DNA from: Vibrio sp. RE88
Lineage (GTDB): Bacteria; Pseudomonadota; Gammaproteobacteria; Enterobacterales; Vibrionaceae
Length of the DNA stretch: 64,000 nucleotides
Direction: 5' to 3'
Assembly: GCF_013113835.1 (NCBI RefSeq)
Contig: NZ_VTYQ01000004.1
Coordinates: forward strand, 186,001-250,000
Shown here: positions 45,236-53,738 of the stretch, piece by piece
How the letters are laid out: each line of letters begins with the position of its first letter
Numbering within the stretch: the first letter of the stretch is position 1
The notes under the pieces: generated by a model
Told to the model about the DNA's origin: nothing
The model's input: the letters and a program-made list of their open reading frames with translations, nothing else
Databases searched by the model: none
Made by a program: the position numbers and the translations under genes

Positions 45236-47881
45236 ATGCTCCTCACTAACATATCAATAAAAAGTCGGTTGTTGATTTTATGCCTTATTCCTACATTAGT
45301 TATTATTTTGTTCACCGCCAATACGGTGGTACGTATTCAGGACAGGCTTCACAGCTATGCTGTTATTAATGAAAAAAATCAGACACTAAGGCATTTGTCT
45401 GCTTTCTCTCGTTACGTCTATGAAGCGCTGGCATTCCGAATCGAAGGGCAAAGTGCAGCCATTGCGCTTGGGATGGCACAGCAATCGTTGAATTCAATCG
45501 CTAACGTCGCACATACGGAAGAACACGTAAGCGGCATACCCCAATCGAATCACACCATGAGCTACATTAAGGAGCTCAACGAACTTCTACCTGAACTGGC
45601 TACAGTCAGCTCCCATGGAAGCCTAGAGCTAGGTCGACTCATTTATGCGGTTTTGTATGACTTGTACAGTGACGTTCAGTCTGTCGAAAGCCACAGCACC
45701 GAGTTAAAAGTACATAAGCTGGATCTTGTGTTGAGTGATCTTAGCTGGCTGTACTTTTGGATGGAGCAAGAGGCGTGGCTGGCCCAGGAAATCAAAGGTA
45801 TTCGCCTTTCCTATGCGGAGTACGCCACCGAGTATTTCAAGATCAGTGAGAGGCAGCAGTTTTACCTCGATAAGTTCATCAACTTAGGTGCGGACTCCGA
45901 TCAGATAAACACGCTACTTAACATTTTTGCGAGTCGCGATTTCCAGCGTGGCAGTTATTACAAACAACATATGTTGCTCAATGCAGGGAGCCGAGGGCGG
46001 CTAGGAGATTTTGCGCTAGCGATTGAACAACGTAATGCCTTGGTAGAAAAGCAACTTGGTTTGTTTTCATCCAAGTTGCATGAAGAACTGCAGAGCAGTA
46101 TTCAGCGCGGTGAACATACGCTTCTCGCCATCGCCATTGGTGGCTTCATCGTTTTTGCAGTGATGTTTTTTTGGGCAACGAGTACGCTGTATCGTATTAA
46201 CTCCAAGCTGGCAAAAATCCTTTCTGTAATGGGCAGTATGCGTAATAGCGGTAGCACAGAGTTAGTGTCTGTGGATGGCAAGGATGAGTTTTCTAAGTTT
46301 GCTCATGGCATCAACTATGTTATTCAGGCTCAGAAAGACTATGAGCGGGAGCTCGTCGTTGCAAAAGAAAATGCGGAGGCTGCCAACCAAGCAAAAAGCG
46401 TATTTTTGGCTAACATGTCTCATGAGATCAGAACCCCGCTCAATGGCATCATCGGCATGACCGAGATCTTGTCAGACAGCCGCCTCAATTCCTCGCAAAA
46501 AGACATTCTCAACGATATTGATGTCTCCTCTCATGCGCTATTGGTGCTTATCAATGACATTCTAGACCTGTCGAAAATCGAATCCGGCAACCTGACGTTA
46601 TCACCCAGTCACGCCGATGTTCGCGAAGCGGTTTTTGAAGCGATGAACATGGTCAGTACCAAAGCCCTTAAACAGCAAGTTGAGCTTAAAGCAACATTGT
46701 CTCCAGATATTCCGGATAGCCTGTACATTGACGAGTTTCGTTTTAAACAGATCTTGATGAACCTGCTTAGTAACGCAGTGAAGTTTACACAGGATGGAAC
46801 GGTGTCTGTGGTGGTCAAGCTCATGAACGAAAATGAAAGGGCACATCTACACTGTAGTGTGGTGGATACCGGAGTAGGGATAAATGAAGAAAAATTGGAA
46901 GAGATTTTCCAACCATTTACCCAAGAAGATGGCAGTATTACTCGTCGCTATGGAGGCACTGGCTTGGGGCTAGCGATTTGTCGTCAGATTGCCGAGTTAA
47001 TGGGAGGCAGTATTACCGCAAGCTCCACGCCCGGTCTGGGTAGCCGATTTAGCTTTGTCATTCCTGCGCATTCTGTTGTTGAAACGAGCAAGGATAAAAC
47101 AAAGGGCAAAGCGTTGTTTATTGTAAATGACAGTAAGTATGAATCGTTAATAAAGAGTGAAGCGGAGCGCTTTGGTTTGTCGGTGACAGCCGCTGAAAGC
47201 ACCAGTGAAGCGACGATGCTTGATGAACAGTATGATTTGATTTTCTATTGCTACCATCCACACCACAGCTCGCGTCGTGATCTTGCGTCTCTGAGAGCCC
47301 GCTTTAATTTTTCGGAAATCATCGGCCTTCAGCACCACTTGTTTATGTTGCCGGATGCCGAAGCGCTTGTATCGTCCAACCTGACGTTACCCTTCTTGGG
47401 AAGCCGATTTGAAGCGGCCATTATAAAGGCCCTCAACTCTATCCAGATCAATACCAGTTACTCTGATAATGAACAGCCTCAGTCTTACCCAATAAATGAA
47501 AGCCGCTGCGTGCTGATTGTCGAAGATAACTTGATGAATCAGAAGATCGCCAGCTTCTTTCTCAGTAAAGTCGGAATGAATTACCAGATTGCCAGTAACG
47601 GTGCAGAAGCAGTGAATATGTTTCAGTCGGGGCAGCCGTATACGGCGATCCTCATGGATTGCATGATGCCAGTTATGGATGGCCTGACAGCAACGCGTAG
47701 CATCAGAAAATGGGAAACGGAACAAGGGCGGGGCAGAACGCCTATTATCGCTCTAACGGCGAGCGTCCTGCCTGAAGAGATTGATAGCTGTTTTGAAGCG
47801 GGTATGGATGCCTATTTACCTAAGCCGTATAAGTCTCAGCAACTGTTTGACACGTTTGAAAGGCTACACGTTACCTTGTAA
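45236..47881 (+). CDS. Hybrid sensor histidine kinase / response regulator
   Basis: An 881-residue membrane kinase. Membrane segment at about 10-30, a large helical periplasmic domain of nitrate/nitrite-sensor (NIT) type appearance at about 35-295, membrane segment near 300-322, HAMP-like stretch, HisKA with His396 (LANMSHEIRTPLNGIIGMTEIL), HATPase with N and G boxes (NLLSNAVKF; DTGVGI; GGTGLGLAICRQI). A degenerate receiver at about 620-745 has lost the phospho-acceptor (LIFYCYHPHH). The final receiver at about 755-875 keeps Asp808 (LMDCMMPVMDG). Divergent from the PstS-like/barrel pair. Overlaps the 3' end of the convergent dCMP deaminase gene by 18 bp. Confidence 0.93.
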   Translation: MLLTNISIKSRLLILCLIPTLVIILFTANTVVRIQDRLHSYAVINEKNQTLRHLSAFSRYVYEALAFRIEGQSAAIALGMAQQSLNSIANVAHTEEHVSGIPQSNHTMSYIKELNELLPELATVSSHGSLELGRLIYAVLYDLYSDVQSVESHSTELKVHKLDLVLSDLSWLYFWMEQEAWLAQEIKGIRLSYAEYATEYFKISERQQFYLDKFINLGADSDQINTLLNIFASRDFQRGSYYKQHMLLNAGSRGRLGDFALAIEQRNALVEKQLGLFSSKLHEELQSSIQRGEHTLLAIAIGGFIVFAVMFFWATSTLYRINSKLAKILSVMGSMRNSGSTELVSVDGKDEFSKFAHGINYVIQAQKDYERELVVAKENAEAANQAKSVFLANMSHEIRTPLNGIIGMTEILSDSRLNSSQKDILNDIDVSSHALLVLINDILDLSKIESGNLTLSPSHADVREAVFEAMNMVSTKALKQQVELKATLSPDIPDSLYIDEFRFKQILMNLLSNAVKFTQDGTVSVVVKLMNENERAHLHCSVVDTGVGINEEKLEEIFQPFTQEDGSITRRYGGTGLGLAICRQIAELMGGSITASSTPGLGSRFSFVIPAHSVVETSKDKTKGKALFIVNDSKYESLIKSEAERFGLSVTAAESTSEATMLDEQYDLIFYCYHPHHSSRRDLASLRARFNFSEIIGLQHHLFMLPDAEALVSSNLTLPFLGSRFEAAIIKALNSIQINTSYSDNEQPQSYPINESRCVLIVEDNLMNQKIASFFLSKVGMNYQIASNGAEAVNMFQSGQPYTAILMDCMMPVMDGLTATRSIRKWETEQGRGRTPIIALTASVLPEEIDSCFEAGMDAYLPKPYKSQQLFDTFERLHVTL

Positions 47882-48316
47882 GTCTTCTAGCGGTAGCCAG
47901 TTTACCTTGACGCCTGCTTGAAGGAACATATCTTGGCTGATTTTGATTTTCTCACCCCAGCGAGATAGAAAGTCTTCGGTTTGCTCAGGGCAATGCACTG
48001 CTGAAATGCCTGTTTGGATAATTTTTGCTGCGCAGTTAGGGCACGGGAAATGCGTGACCCAAATTTCACATCCGTCTAAATCCCGCTTAGCGAAAAGAAT
48101 GGCATTCTCTTCTGCATGGAGCGTCTTGAGATATTTCATCTCTCTCTCATCGGTCATCGCACTATCGGAGATTCCATGTGGGTAGCCGTTGAACCCAACA
48201 GAAACGATACGATTTTGCTTGGTGATGACAGCTCCAACTTGAGTCGAAGGGTCCTTACTCCAAGAGCCCACAAGGACAGCCATCTGATAAAAGCGTTGTG
48301 CCCATTTAGAAATCAT
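47864..48316 (-). CDS. Deoxycytidylate (dCMP) deaminase
   Basis: Deaminates dCMP to dUMP, feeding dTTP synthesis, in the cytoplasm. The 150 residues carry the zinc-deaminase motif HAEENAILFA (His ligand and catalytic Glu) and PCPNCAAKI (two Cys ligands). The N-terminal GSWSKDPSTQVGAVI is typical of the family. It converges with the hybrid kinase, sharing 18 bp at the 3' ends. Confidence 0.92.
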   Translation of the reverse strand: MISKWAQRFYQMAVLVGSWSKDPSTQVGAVITKQNRIVSVGFNGYPHGISDSAMTDEREMKYLKTLHAEENAILFAKRDLDGCEIWVTHFPCPNCAAKIIQTGISAVHCPEQTEDFLSRWGEKIKISQDMFLQAGVKVNWLPLEDLQGNV

Positions 48317-48533
48317 TCAGTCATTCCTCTAGGAAAGAAAACCCTGTGTAGGGAGATAAACAAACGTAATGTGATGGAGATCAGGTAATAATATCCTAAT
48401 TTCGGCTGAGTTAGTCCAGTAAAATTCAGTACCTTAGCGATTTCAGAAAATGATAACGCGTTACAAATGTGATTTACATCCCGATTTCTTGCTCGCGAGG
48501 GGCTCTGAGAGAGGAGTAAACGACCATGACTCT
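48317..48533. other. Promoter-proximal region upstream of dCMP deaminase and the CsrB-type RNA
   Basis: About 215 bp without a gene. The dCMP deaminase promoter should lie near its left end. I saw no specific operator here apart from the VarA-type box just beyond. Confidence 0.4.
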
Positions 48534-48551
48534 TGTGCGAGATCTCTTACA
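48534..48551. promoter_or_regulatory. VarA (GacA/UvrY)-type box upstream of the CsrB RNA
   Basis: TGTGCGAGATCTCTTACA matches the GacA/UvrY/VarA palindrome TGTAAG-N6-CTTACA with two mismatches, both in the left arm. It is about 160-170 bp upstream of the probable RNA start, at the distance usual for the activation site of csrB-type genes. Confidence 0.7.
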
Positions 48552-48710
48552 AATGCGTAAGTTTAATGATGGTAAAAAGCTAGGAAACCGTCATTGCTTT
48601 TACTTAAGTGATTGATTAATAATAATTGTTTTGTTTTTCTAAGTTTGGGGCGTTATCATGCTGCGCGAAATCGACCATTGTTAAAAAGCGCTACTGACTT
48701 AATCTTAAGT

Positions 48711-49122
48711 TGTCAGCAGGAAGCAGACACGGAACAGGAAAGACCCAAGGATAGGTCATCTTCAGGACGAAGATTCGATTATTCAGGATGAATAATTGGC
48801 ATGGAAAGCGAAGGACATTGGCTGGACGCTAGTAACTAGGATGGTTACACAAGGAAAGACAATGGACGCTTAACGGACTAAGGCAATTTCTATCAGGATG
48901 ATAGAGTCAGGGACACCGCTTAAGGATAAAGCGATGAGAGTTAGCGAGGATAGCTAACGGGCTGGATTGCCAAGGACACCGCTAGGATGGCGATGATAAG
49001 GAAAGTGCTGAAGGAATCAGCGTACTATCAAGGAATAGATGCAGGGAGCACCTATTAGTAGCCGGATTGCTGCGAGTAAGAATAGAACCCCACTAGGCGA
49101 GAGCTTAGTGGGGTTTTCTTTT
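48711..49122 (+). ncRNA. csrB: CsrB-family regulatory RNA (CsrA sponge)
   Basis: A roughly 410-nt non-coding RNA that should bind many copies of CsrA and relieve its translational repression. I count 25 GGA trinucleotides from 48719 to 49066, most as AGGA or AAGGA. Many lie in loops of short hairpins, for example ATCTTC-AGGAC-GAAGAT, ATTC-AGGAT-GAAT, GTAAC-TAGGAT-GGTTAC and GCTGA-AGGAA-TCAGC. It ends in a 13-bp GNRA-looped terminator with T-run. The 5' end is approximate: possible -35/-10 TTGTTA (48678) and TAATCT (48700); an alternative TATCAT at 48654 would start it near 48666. Vibrio usually has several such RNAs; the copy number name is not assignable. Confidence 0.92.
49086..49122 (+). 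terminator. Terminator of the CsrB RNA
   Basis: aaccccactaggc / gcttagtggggtt, 13-bp stem with one G-U pair and GAGA loop, then tttctttt. Confidence 0.92.
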
Positions 49123-49270
49123 ACGAATTGTTACAAATAGCGCTATTGTGAATTACCTTGCCGAATGGTTTACTGACGATCCCTAAGCAATAAAGGTAAT
49201 AAACTTAAATGGACGACCCCTTTAGTCGACTGAACACACCTCTGGCTTCTTCATCCGAGGAGGCAACTCT

Positions 49271-50035
49271 ATGTTAGAACTTTTCATGCAGCCCGAAACT
49301 TGGGTTATCTTCGCCACACTTTTTGCACTGGAAATTGTACTTGGTGTCGATAATGTTGTGTTTATATCTGTGCTTTGCGAACGCTTACCCGCTCATCAGA
49401 GAAAACTAGCCCGTAACTTGGGTATTTCGTTGGCTGTTATTGCCCGCATTGTCCTAGTCTTCTCGATTTCATGGGTAATGTCGCTCACACAACCTGTGTT
49501 GGAAATCATGTCATCGAGCTTTACCGGGCGTGACTTGATAATGATCACGGGCGGTGCCTTCTTATTGCTGAAAAGTCTCAAGGAACTTTGGGCGTGGCTA
49601 GCACACCAAGAAGCTGGACATTCAACTCATGTACGAACCGGACTTGCTGTGGTCTTACTACAGATAGTGTCTGTGGACGCCGTTTTCTCGATGGATTCTG
49701 TGATTACTGCGGTTGGATTGACAAGTGAAGTGCCCATTATGGTTGCTGCTATTCTATCTTCAGCAGTGGTTATGGTTCTAACCGCTGAGAAGATTAATAA
49801 CTTAGTGAGCCGCTACCCTGGTTTTAAAACCTTAGCATTGCTGTTTTTAGTGTTGCTTGGAGGATTGTTGATGGCAGAAGGTTTCGCTATCCACATCAAC
49901 AAAGGATACGTCTATTTTGCGATGGCATTTGGCTTAGTTCTTGAACTGTGTCATATCCGGATTAAGAAAAAGCATGCTATCCAAATCAAGCGAATTCGAC
50001 CATTTAAGCTGAAAGCAGGCACAACAACGTCGTAA
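49271..50035 (+). CDS. TerC-family membrane protein
   Basis: A 254-residue inner-membrane protein with about seven segments. The TerC signatures are ALEIVLGVDNVVFISVL near residue 18 and SVDAVFSMDSVITAVGL near 135, with buried aspartates that bind a cation in this family. Alx/YkoY relatives move manganese or calcium. An AGGAGG site precedes the ATG by 8 bp. No yybP-ykoY riboswitch was found in its 148-bp leader. Confidence 0.92.
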   Translation: MLELFMQPETWVIFATLFALEIVLGVDNVVFISVLCERLPAHQRKLARNLGISLAVIARIVLVFSISWVMSLTQPVLEIMSSSFTGRDLIMITGGAFLLLKSLKELWAWLAHQEAGHSTHVRTGLAVVLLQIVSVDAVFSMDSVITAVGLTSEVPIMVAAILSSAVVMVLTAEKINNLVSRYPGFKTLALLFLVLLGGLLMAEGFAIHINKGYVYFAMAFGLVLELCHIRIKKKHAIQIKRIRPFKLKAGTTTS

Positions 50036-50038
50036 ATG

Positions 50039-50067
50039 AAAAAGGGAAGCTCAAGCTTCCCTTTTTT
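50039..50067. terminator. Terminator between terC and codA
   Basis: aaagggaagc / gcttcccttt hairpin with T-run; serves convergent terC and codA. Confidence 0.9.
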
Positions 50068-50081
50068 GATTCTAACTAGCG

Positions 50082-51359
50082 TTATCGCTGAAACGTGATG
50101 GTTTCTTCACTATCAAGGTGAATAGAGGTTACCGCTGGTTGAGTTTGCGCGATTACCTTACCATGGCGTACCGAGTAACGAACGGGCACTTGGCGTCGCA
50201 CTGCATCAAATCCATTTTCGGCAGGCAGGATCAGCAAACTGCCGGGCTTACCTTCTTCTAACCCATACTTGTCTTGGATATTCAGCGAACGTGCCGAATT
50301 CGTGCTGATGAGATCCAGTGAGTTGTTGATTTGGTCGTAGCCCATCACCTGACAAACATGTAAGCCCATATGGAGCACTTGAAGCATGTTCGCTGTCCCT
50401 AGGGGATACCACGGGTCAAATACATCATCATGACCAAAACACACGTTGATGTTGGCTTTGAGCATCTCTTTGACTCTAGTGACGCCGCGGCGTTTCGGAT
50501 AATCATCGAAGCGGCCCTGTAGGTGGATGTTGACCAGAGGATTGGCAACAAAGTTAATACCCGACATTCTCAACAAGCGGAACAGTCGCGACGCATAAGC
50601 GCCGTTGTAGGACCCCATCGCTGTAGTGTGACTGGCCGTAACCTTATCTCCCATCTCATACTTATGGGCAAGAGCGGCTAAGGTCTCGACAAAGCGCGAT
50701 TGCTCGTCGTCAATTTCATCACAGTGAACATCGATCAAACGGTCATACTTTCTTGCCAGCTCGAAGACATAGTGGAGAGACTCAACGCCATACTCGCGAG
50801 TGAACTCAAAATGAGGAATCGCCCCGATCACGTCGGCGCCGATCTTCACTGCTTCTTCAAGCAGTTCTTTGCCATTTGGGTAGGAGAGGATGCCTTCCTG
50901 AGGGAAAGCGACGATTTGAATGTCTACCCACTCTTTCATCTCTTCGCGCACTTCAACCATCGCCTTTAAAGCGACAAGTGTCGGGTCCGATACGTCAACG
51001 TGAGTGCGAACATGTTGAACACCGTTGGCAATTTGCCATTTAAGAGTCTGCTTTGCACGAGCTTTAACGTCTTCCACAGACAGCATTTCTTTGCGCTCAG
51101 CCCAGCGTTCAATGCCTTCGAAAAGCGTACCGGAAATATTCCAGCTCGGCTCTCCGGCCGTTTGAGTTGTATCTAAGTGAATATGTGGCTCACAAAATGG
51201 CGCAACGGCGAGTCCACCTTCTGCATCTAAAATGTCACCAGAGTGGTTAACAGCGATGTCGTTATCGAGGATCTGTTGAAATTGACCATTTTCAATCAGG
51301 ATCTGTTTCAATCCTTCTTGATTTTGTAGTTTTGCATTTTTGATCAATAACTTAGTCAT
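50082..51359 (-). CDS. codA: Cytosine deaminase
   Basis: Deaminates cytosine to uracil and ammonia in the cytoplasm. The 425 residues belong to the amidohydrolase superfamily. Metal ligands appear in [10 protein letters not shown] (HxH), [18 protein letters not shown] and [13 protein letters not shown], the last being a CodA signature. It is 9 bp after codB in a codBA operon. Confidence 0.95.
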   Translation of the reverse strand: MTKLLIKNAKLQNQEGLKQILIENGQFQQILDNDIAVNHSGDILDAEGGLAVAPFCEPHIHLDTTQTAGEPSWNISGTLFEGIERWAERKEMLSVEDVKARAKQTLKWQIANGVQHVRTHVDVSDPTLVALKAMVEVREEMKEWVDIQIVAFPQEGILSYPNGKELLEEAVKIGADVIGAIPHFEFTREYGVESLHYVFELARKYDRLIDVHCDEIDDEQSRFVETLAALAHKYEMGDKVTASHTTAMGSYNGAYASRLFRLLRMSGINFVANPLVNIHLQGRFDDYPKRRGVTRVKEMLKANINVCFGHDDVFDPWYPLGTANMLQVLHMGLHVCQVMGYDQINNSLDLISTNSARSLNIQDKYGLEEGKPGSLLILPAENGFDAVRRQVPVRYSVRHGKVIAQTQPAVTSIHLDSEETITFQR

Positions 51360-51368
51360 TATGCGTCC

Positions 51369-52607
51369 TTACGCGGATTGCGCGTTGAGTGTTTTCTTGT
51401 TTAAAAGTGGGTTGAGTACGACGTAACACAATGCGCCTCCCAATACGGCATTGATTGGCACGACTCCAGGGATAAACTTACCTGCAGCAACACCTACTGC
51501 CACCGCCACGATACCAGCCCAATTCACGTCTTTGAATTCTGTCGTAGCGAAATTCTGGTAGCGTTTTCTATTCATCAAGAAATCCGCGATGATGACGCCG
51601 CCAATCGGTGGAATGGCTGTCGATAGGAATGTTAGCCAGCCAACAAAGTTGTTATACAGCCACAATGCGAAGATGGTGCCCACGATACCGTTGATAATAG
51701 ACATCATAGTACTTGAGCGTCCGGTGATGTTAGAAAAGCCTAACCCCGAAGCGTATAAAGCATTTTCATTGGTAGTCCAGATATTAAGCCCAAGTACGAT
51801 GATTGCTGGTAGCAGCAGGCCTTGGGCAATCATGACGTCCGAAATATCTGCCATACCCGTTGCTGCTGCTCCTGCTGCGCCAAAGACAAACATGAGTGAG
51901 TTACCGATAAAGAAAGCGATCATGGTGACCAGCACGGCACCCGCTGGCTTTTTACCAAAGCGAACAAAATCTGCGGTGAGTGTCCCTGCACTAACAAACG
52001 AGCCTACGACCATTGCTAATGCGACAGAGAAATCCATAGGCGTTTCTGGCTGAATAAGCTTTAGTTGTTCAAATCCGCCCACGCTATCGACGGCCATGGA
52101 TACTGAATAGCTGCCTAGTATCGCAATAGCAGGAACAGCAATCGCTGAAAGTACCATCAGCGCTTTAATGCCAAAGTAAACCGTCGCTGTCATTAGCAGG
52201 CCGGACACAATGATCAATGTATTAGTATCAATGCCTGTCGCTTTTTGAACAGGTATGGCGAACATCGCAACACCCACGCCAAACCAACCAACTTGTGTTC
52301 CACCAAGTAAAGCTGAAGGAAGCCATGAGCCTTTAGTTCCAAATGAGAATCGAGCGAGAAGATGAGTTGAGAGGCCAGTAGAAGAGCCGATGTAGCCGAG
52401 GAAAGAAGTGTAAATACCGAGGATGAGGTTGCCAATGAGGACTGCGAGAATAAAGTCATTAAATGAAAGACCAGTACCGAGTGAGCCTCCCGTCCACATG
52501 CTTGCAGAGAAAAAGGTCAGGCCTAACATCACCATAGTGAGTGAAACGACGCCTTTTCTGGCCGTTGTTGGAACGGGTCCCAGACTGTAGTTGTTATCTC
52601 CGGACAT
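51369..52607 (-). CDS. codB: Cytosine permease
   Basis: A 412-residue NCS1-family permease with about 12 membrane segments (GGSLGTGLSFNDFILAVLIGNLILGIYTSFLGYIG; DFVRFGKKPAGAVLVTMIAFFIGNSL). It brings cytosine in for CodA. First gene of codBA. A GGTGATAG-type sequence lies right before the ATG. Confidence 0.95.
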   Translation of the reverse strand: MSGDNNYSLGPVPTTARKGVVSLTMVMLGLTFFSASMWTGGSLGTGLSFNDFILAVLIGNLILGIYTSFLGYIGSSTGLSTHLLARFSFGTKGSWLPSALLGGTQVGWFGVGVAMFAIPVQKATGIDTNTLIIVSGLLMTATVYFGIKALMVLSAIAVPAIAILGSYSVSMAVDSVGGFEQLKLIQPETPMDFSVALAMVVGSFVSAGTLTADFVRFGKKPAGAVLVTMIAFFIGNSLMFVFGAAGAAATGMADISDVMIAQGLLLPAIIVLGLNIWTTNENALYASGLGFSNITGRSSTMMSIINGIVGTIFALWLYNNFVGWLTFLSTAIPPIGGVIIADFLMNRKRYQNFATTEFKDVNWAGIVAVAVGVAAGKFIPGVVPINAVLGGALCYVVLNPLLNKKTLNAQSA

Positions 52608-53176
52608 CTATCACCTCCACAAATAGATAAAATAAACTTTAGTGAGCAAATTCTAGATAAACGGCCGCTATTATGGTGATAAATGTCACGTGGTCAATCT
52701 AAATCTATAAGGTTTAACGTTTGCTCGGTTTGTTGGTCTAATTAAATTTATATAAAACAAATAGATAGTTTTATTGTGAATTTAATAAAAAAAATATTAA
52801 AGATGATGTAATCGGTTTCTAAATGATCTTTTTGGAGGAAAGCTTGATAGATTTGAACAAGTTCGTTGTGAATGCGTATCTGTAAGAGTGCCATCATATA
52901 TTGGCTTCACATTTTTCTTTTCCAATCGTCTTCTGATGTGATTTTGAACGTTTCTTGTGTGGATGTGCCAATTAATATCTGATTTTTAGTCATTGGAGGG
53001 AAATAAGGTCTATAGCGGTTATTTATCACATTAAAACGTCAGAAATTCGATGAATCGACCGAAGATAAAAGATAAAGCGTGCAATTATTGAGCGAGTCAG
53101 TGCCATGTGACGATCATCGAACTGACACATCAATGTAGCAATCAAAGTAGATGATAAGTTTATTGGCAGCAGGTAG
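52608..53176. other. Gene-free stretch upstream of codB
   Basis: About 570 AT-rich bp without an open frame of note. It should contain the codBA promoter on the minus strand. A possible PurR half-site ACGTTTGC lies at 52717-52724; PurR controls codBA in E. coli. No repeat or further RNA gene was seen. Confidence 0.45.
52711..52726. promoter_or_regulatory. Possible PurR site for codBA
   Basis: ggtttaACGTTTGCtc has the right half of the PurR consensus intact but the left half is poor (about 9 of 16). Position relative to the codB promoter is plausible. Weak. Confidence 0.3.
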
Positions 53177-53283
53177 AAAAAAAGCCAACCTCAATAAGTA
53201 AGATTGGCTTAAATAAGTGTGAACAAATTCGGTTCACTAACAACGTCAGTTGGCTAGGTGACCCTCGGCTTAAGAAGGGTCAC
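53177..53283 (-). ncRNA. qrr: Qrr quorum-sensing small RNA
   Basis: A roughly 107-nt Hfq-type RNA on the minus strand. The first stem is GTGACCCT / AGGGTCAC (53258-53283). Next comes the highly conserved mRNA-pairing core TAGCCAACTGACGTTGTTAG, then a third helix, and finally the terminator AAGCCAA / TTGGCTT with a T7 tail at 53177-53183. In V. cholerae and V. harveyi, Qrr1-5 carry LuxO output to luxR/hapR, aphA and luxO mRNAs. Which numbered copy this is cannot be told; it is not next to luxO in this window. Confidence 0.95.
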
Positions 53284-53292
53284 TTTAGTATT

Positions 53293-53308
53293 TGCAGTAT
53301 ATGTGCCA
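53293..53308 (-). promoter_or_regulatory. Sigma-54 promoter of qrr
   Basis: On the minus strand, TGGCACATATACTGCA fits the sigma-54 consensus TGGCAC-N5-TTGCA with the -24 GG and -12 GC at the right spacing. The first RNA base is about 11-12 bp downstream, agreeing with the Qrr 5' end. Confidence 0.9.
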
Positions 53309-53369
53309 ACTTTTATAGAGCGTAATTGCCCACTATTTGACCACTAAACGCCATTTTGGAAGCAAACGG

Positions 53370-53395
53370 TTGCAATATGAAATTGCATTTTGCAA
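53370..53395. promoter_or_regulatory. LuxO binding sites of qrr
   Basis: TTGCATTTTGCAA at 53383-53395 is an exact TTGCA-W3-TGCAA LuxO site; TTGCAATATGAA at 53370-53381 is a second copy with a mismatch. They sit about 88-112 bp upstream of the qrr start, where phosphorylated LuxO would activate sigma-54 polymerase. Confidence 0.85.
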
Positions 53396-53702
53396 ATAAC
53401 CTCAATATTGCTAATGACATATCACACAGTTTATGCGGGCATTCAAGCCCTATTAGTCTCGTTTTTTGTTTAGAATGTTTCTTGTAACGCTTGCCATTCT
53501 TATCACTGAGAATGAGGCCATGTTTAATCGATACAAAAGAATAGGGGCAGATGGAGGCTCTCAGATTGAGTAGATTGGCATAATTTCGTGAAAGTTGAAC
53601 TTGTAGAATAGAGTGAAACAGGCGAGCTAAGGTGCATATGCAATATTACACTTAAAAGCAGTAACAAAGTCTATTGATTGGCGTAATACTGGACGCAAAA
53701 GA
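53396..53702. other. Gene-free stretch between qrr control region and the HlyD-type operon
   Basis: About 300 bp, AT-rich, without gene, repeat or recognised site. Confidence 0.45.
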
Positions 53703-53726
53703 AAAGCTCGGGTCAACCGAGCTTTT
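53703..53726. terminator. Terminator after HlyD-type gene
   Basis: aaagctcgg / ccgagcttt with 5-nt loop and A/T flanks, 13 bp past the stop of the minus-strand operon. Confidence 0.88.
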
Positions 53727-53738
53727 TACAGGGGAGTG

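Noticed and set aside
49123..49270. yybP-ykoY (manganese) riboswitch in front of terC.
   Set aside because: TerC/Alx genes often have it, but the leader lacks the conserved paired regions and is probably too short.
52608..53738. Integron, insertion-sequence remnant or prophage attachment site in the large gap.
   Set aside because: No inverted repeats with flanking duplications, no transposase fragments, and the gap is explained by qrr and promoters.
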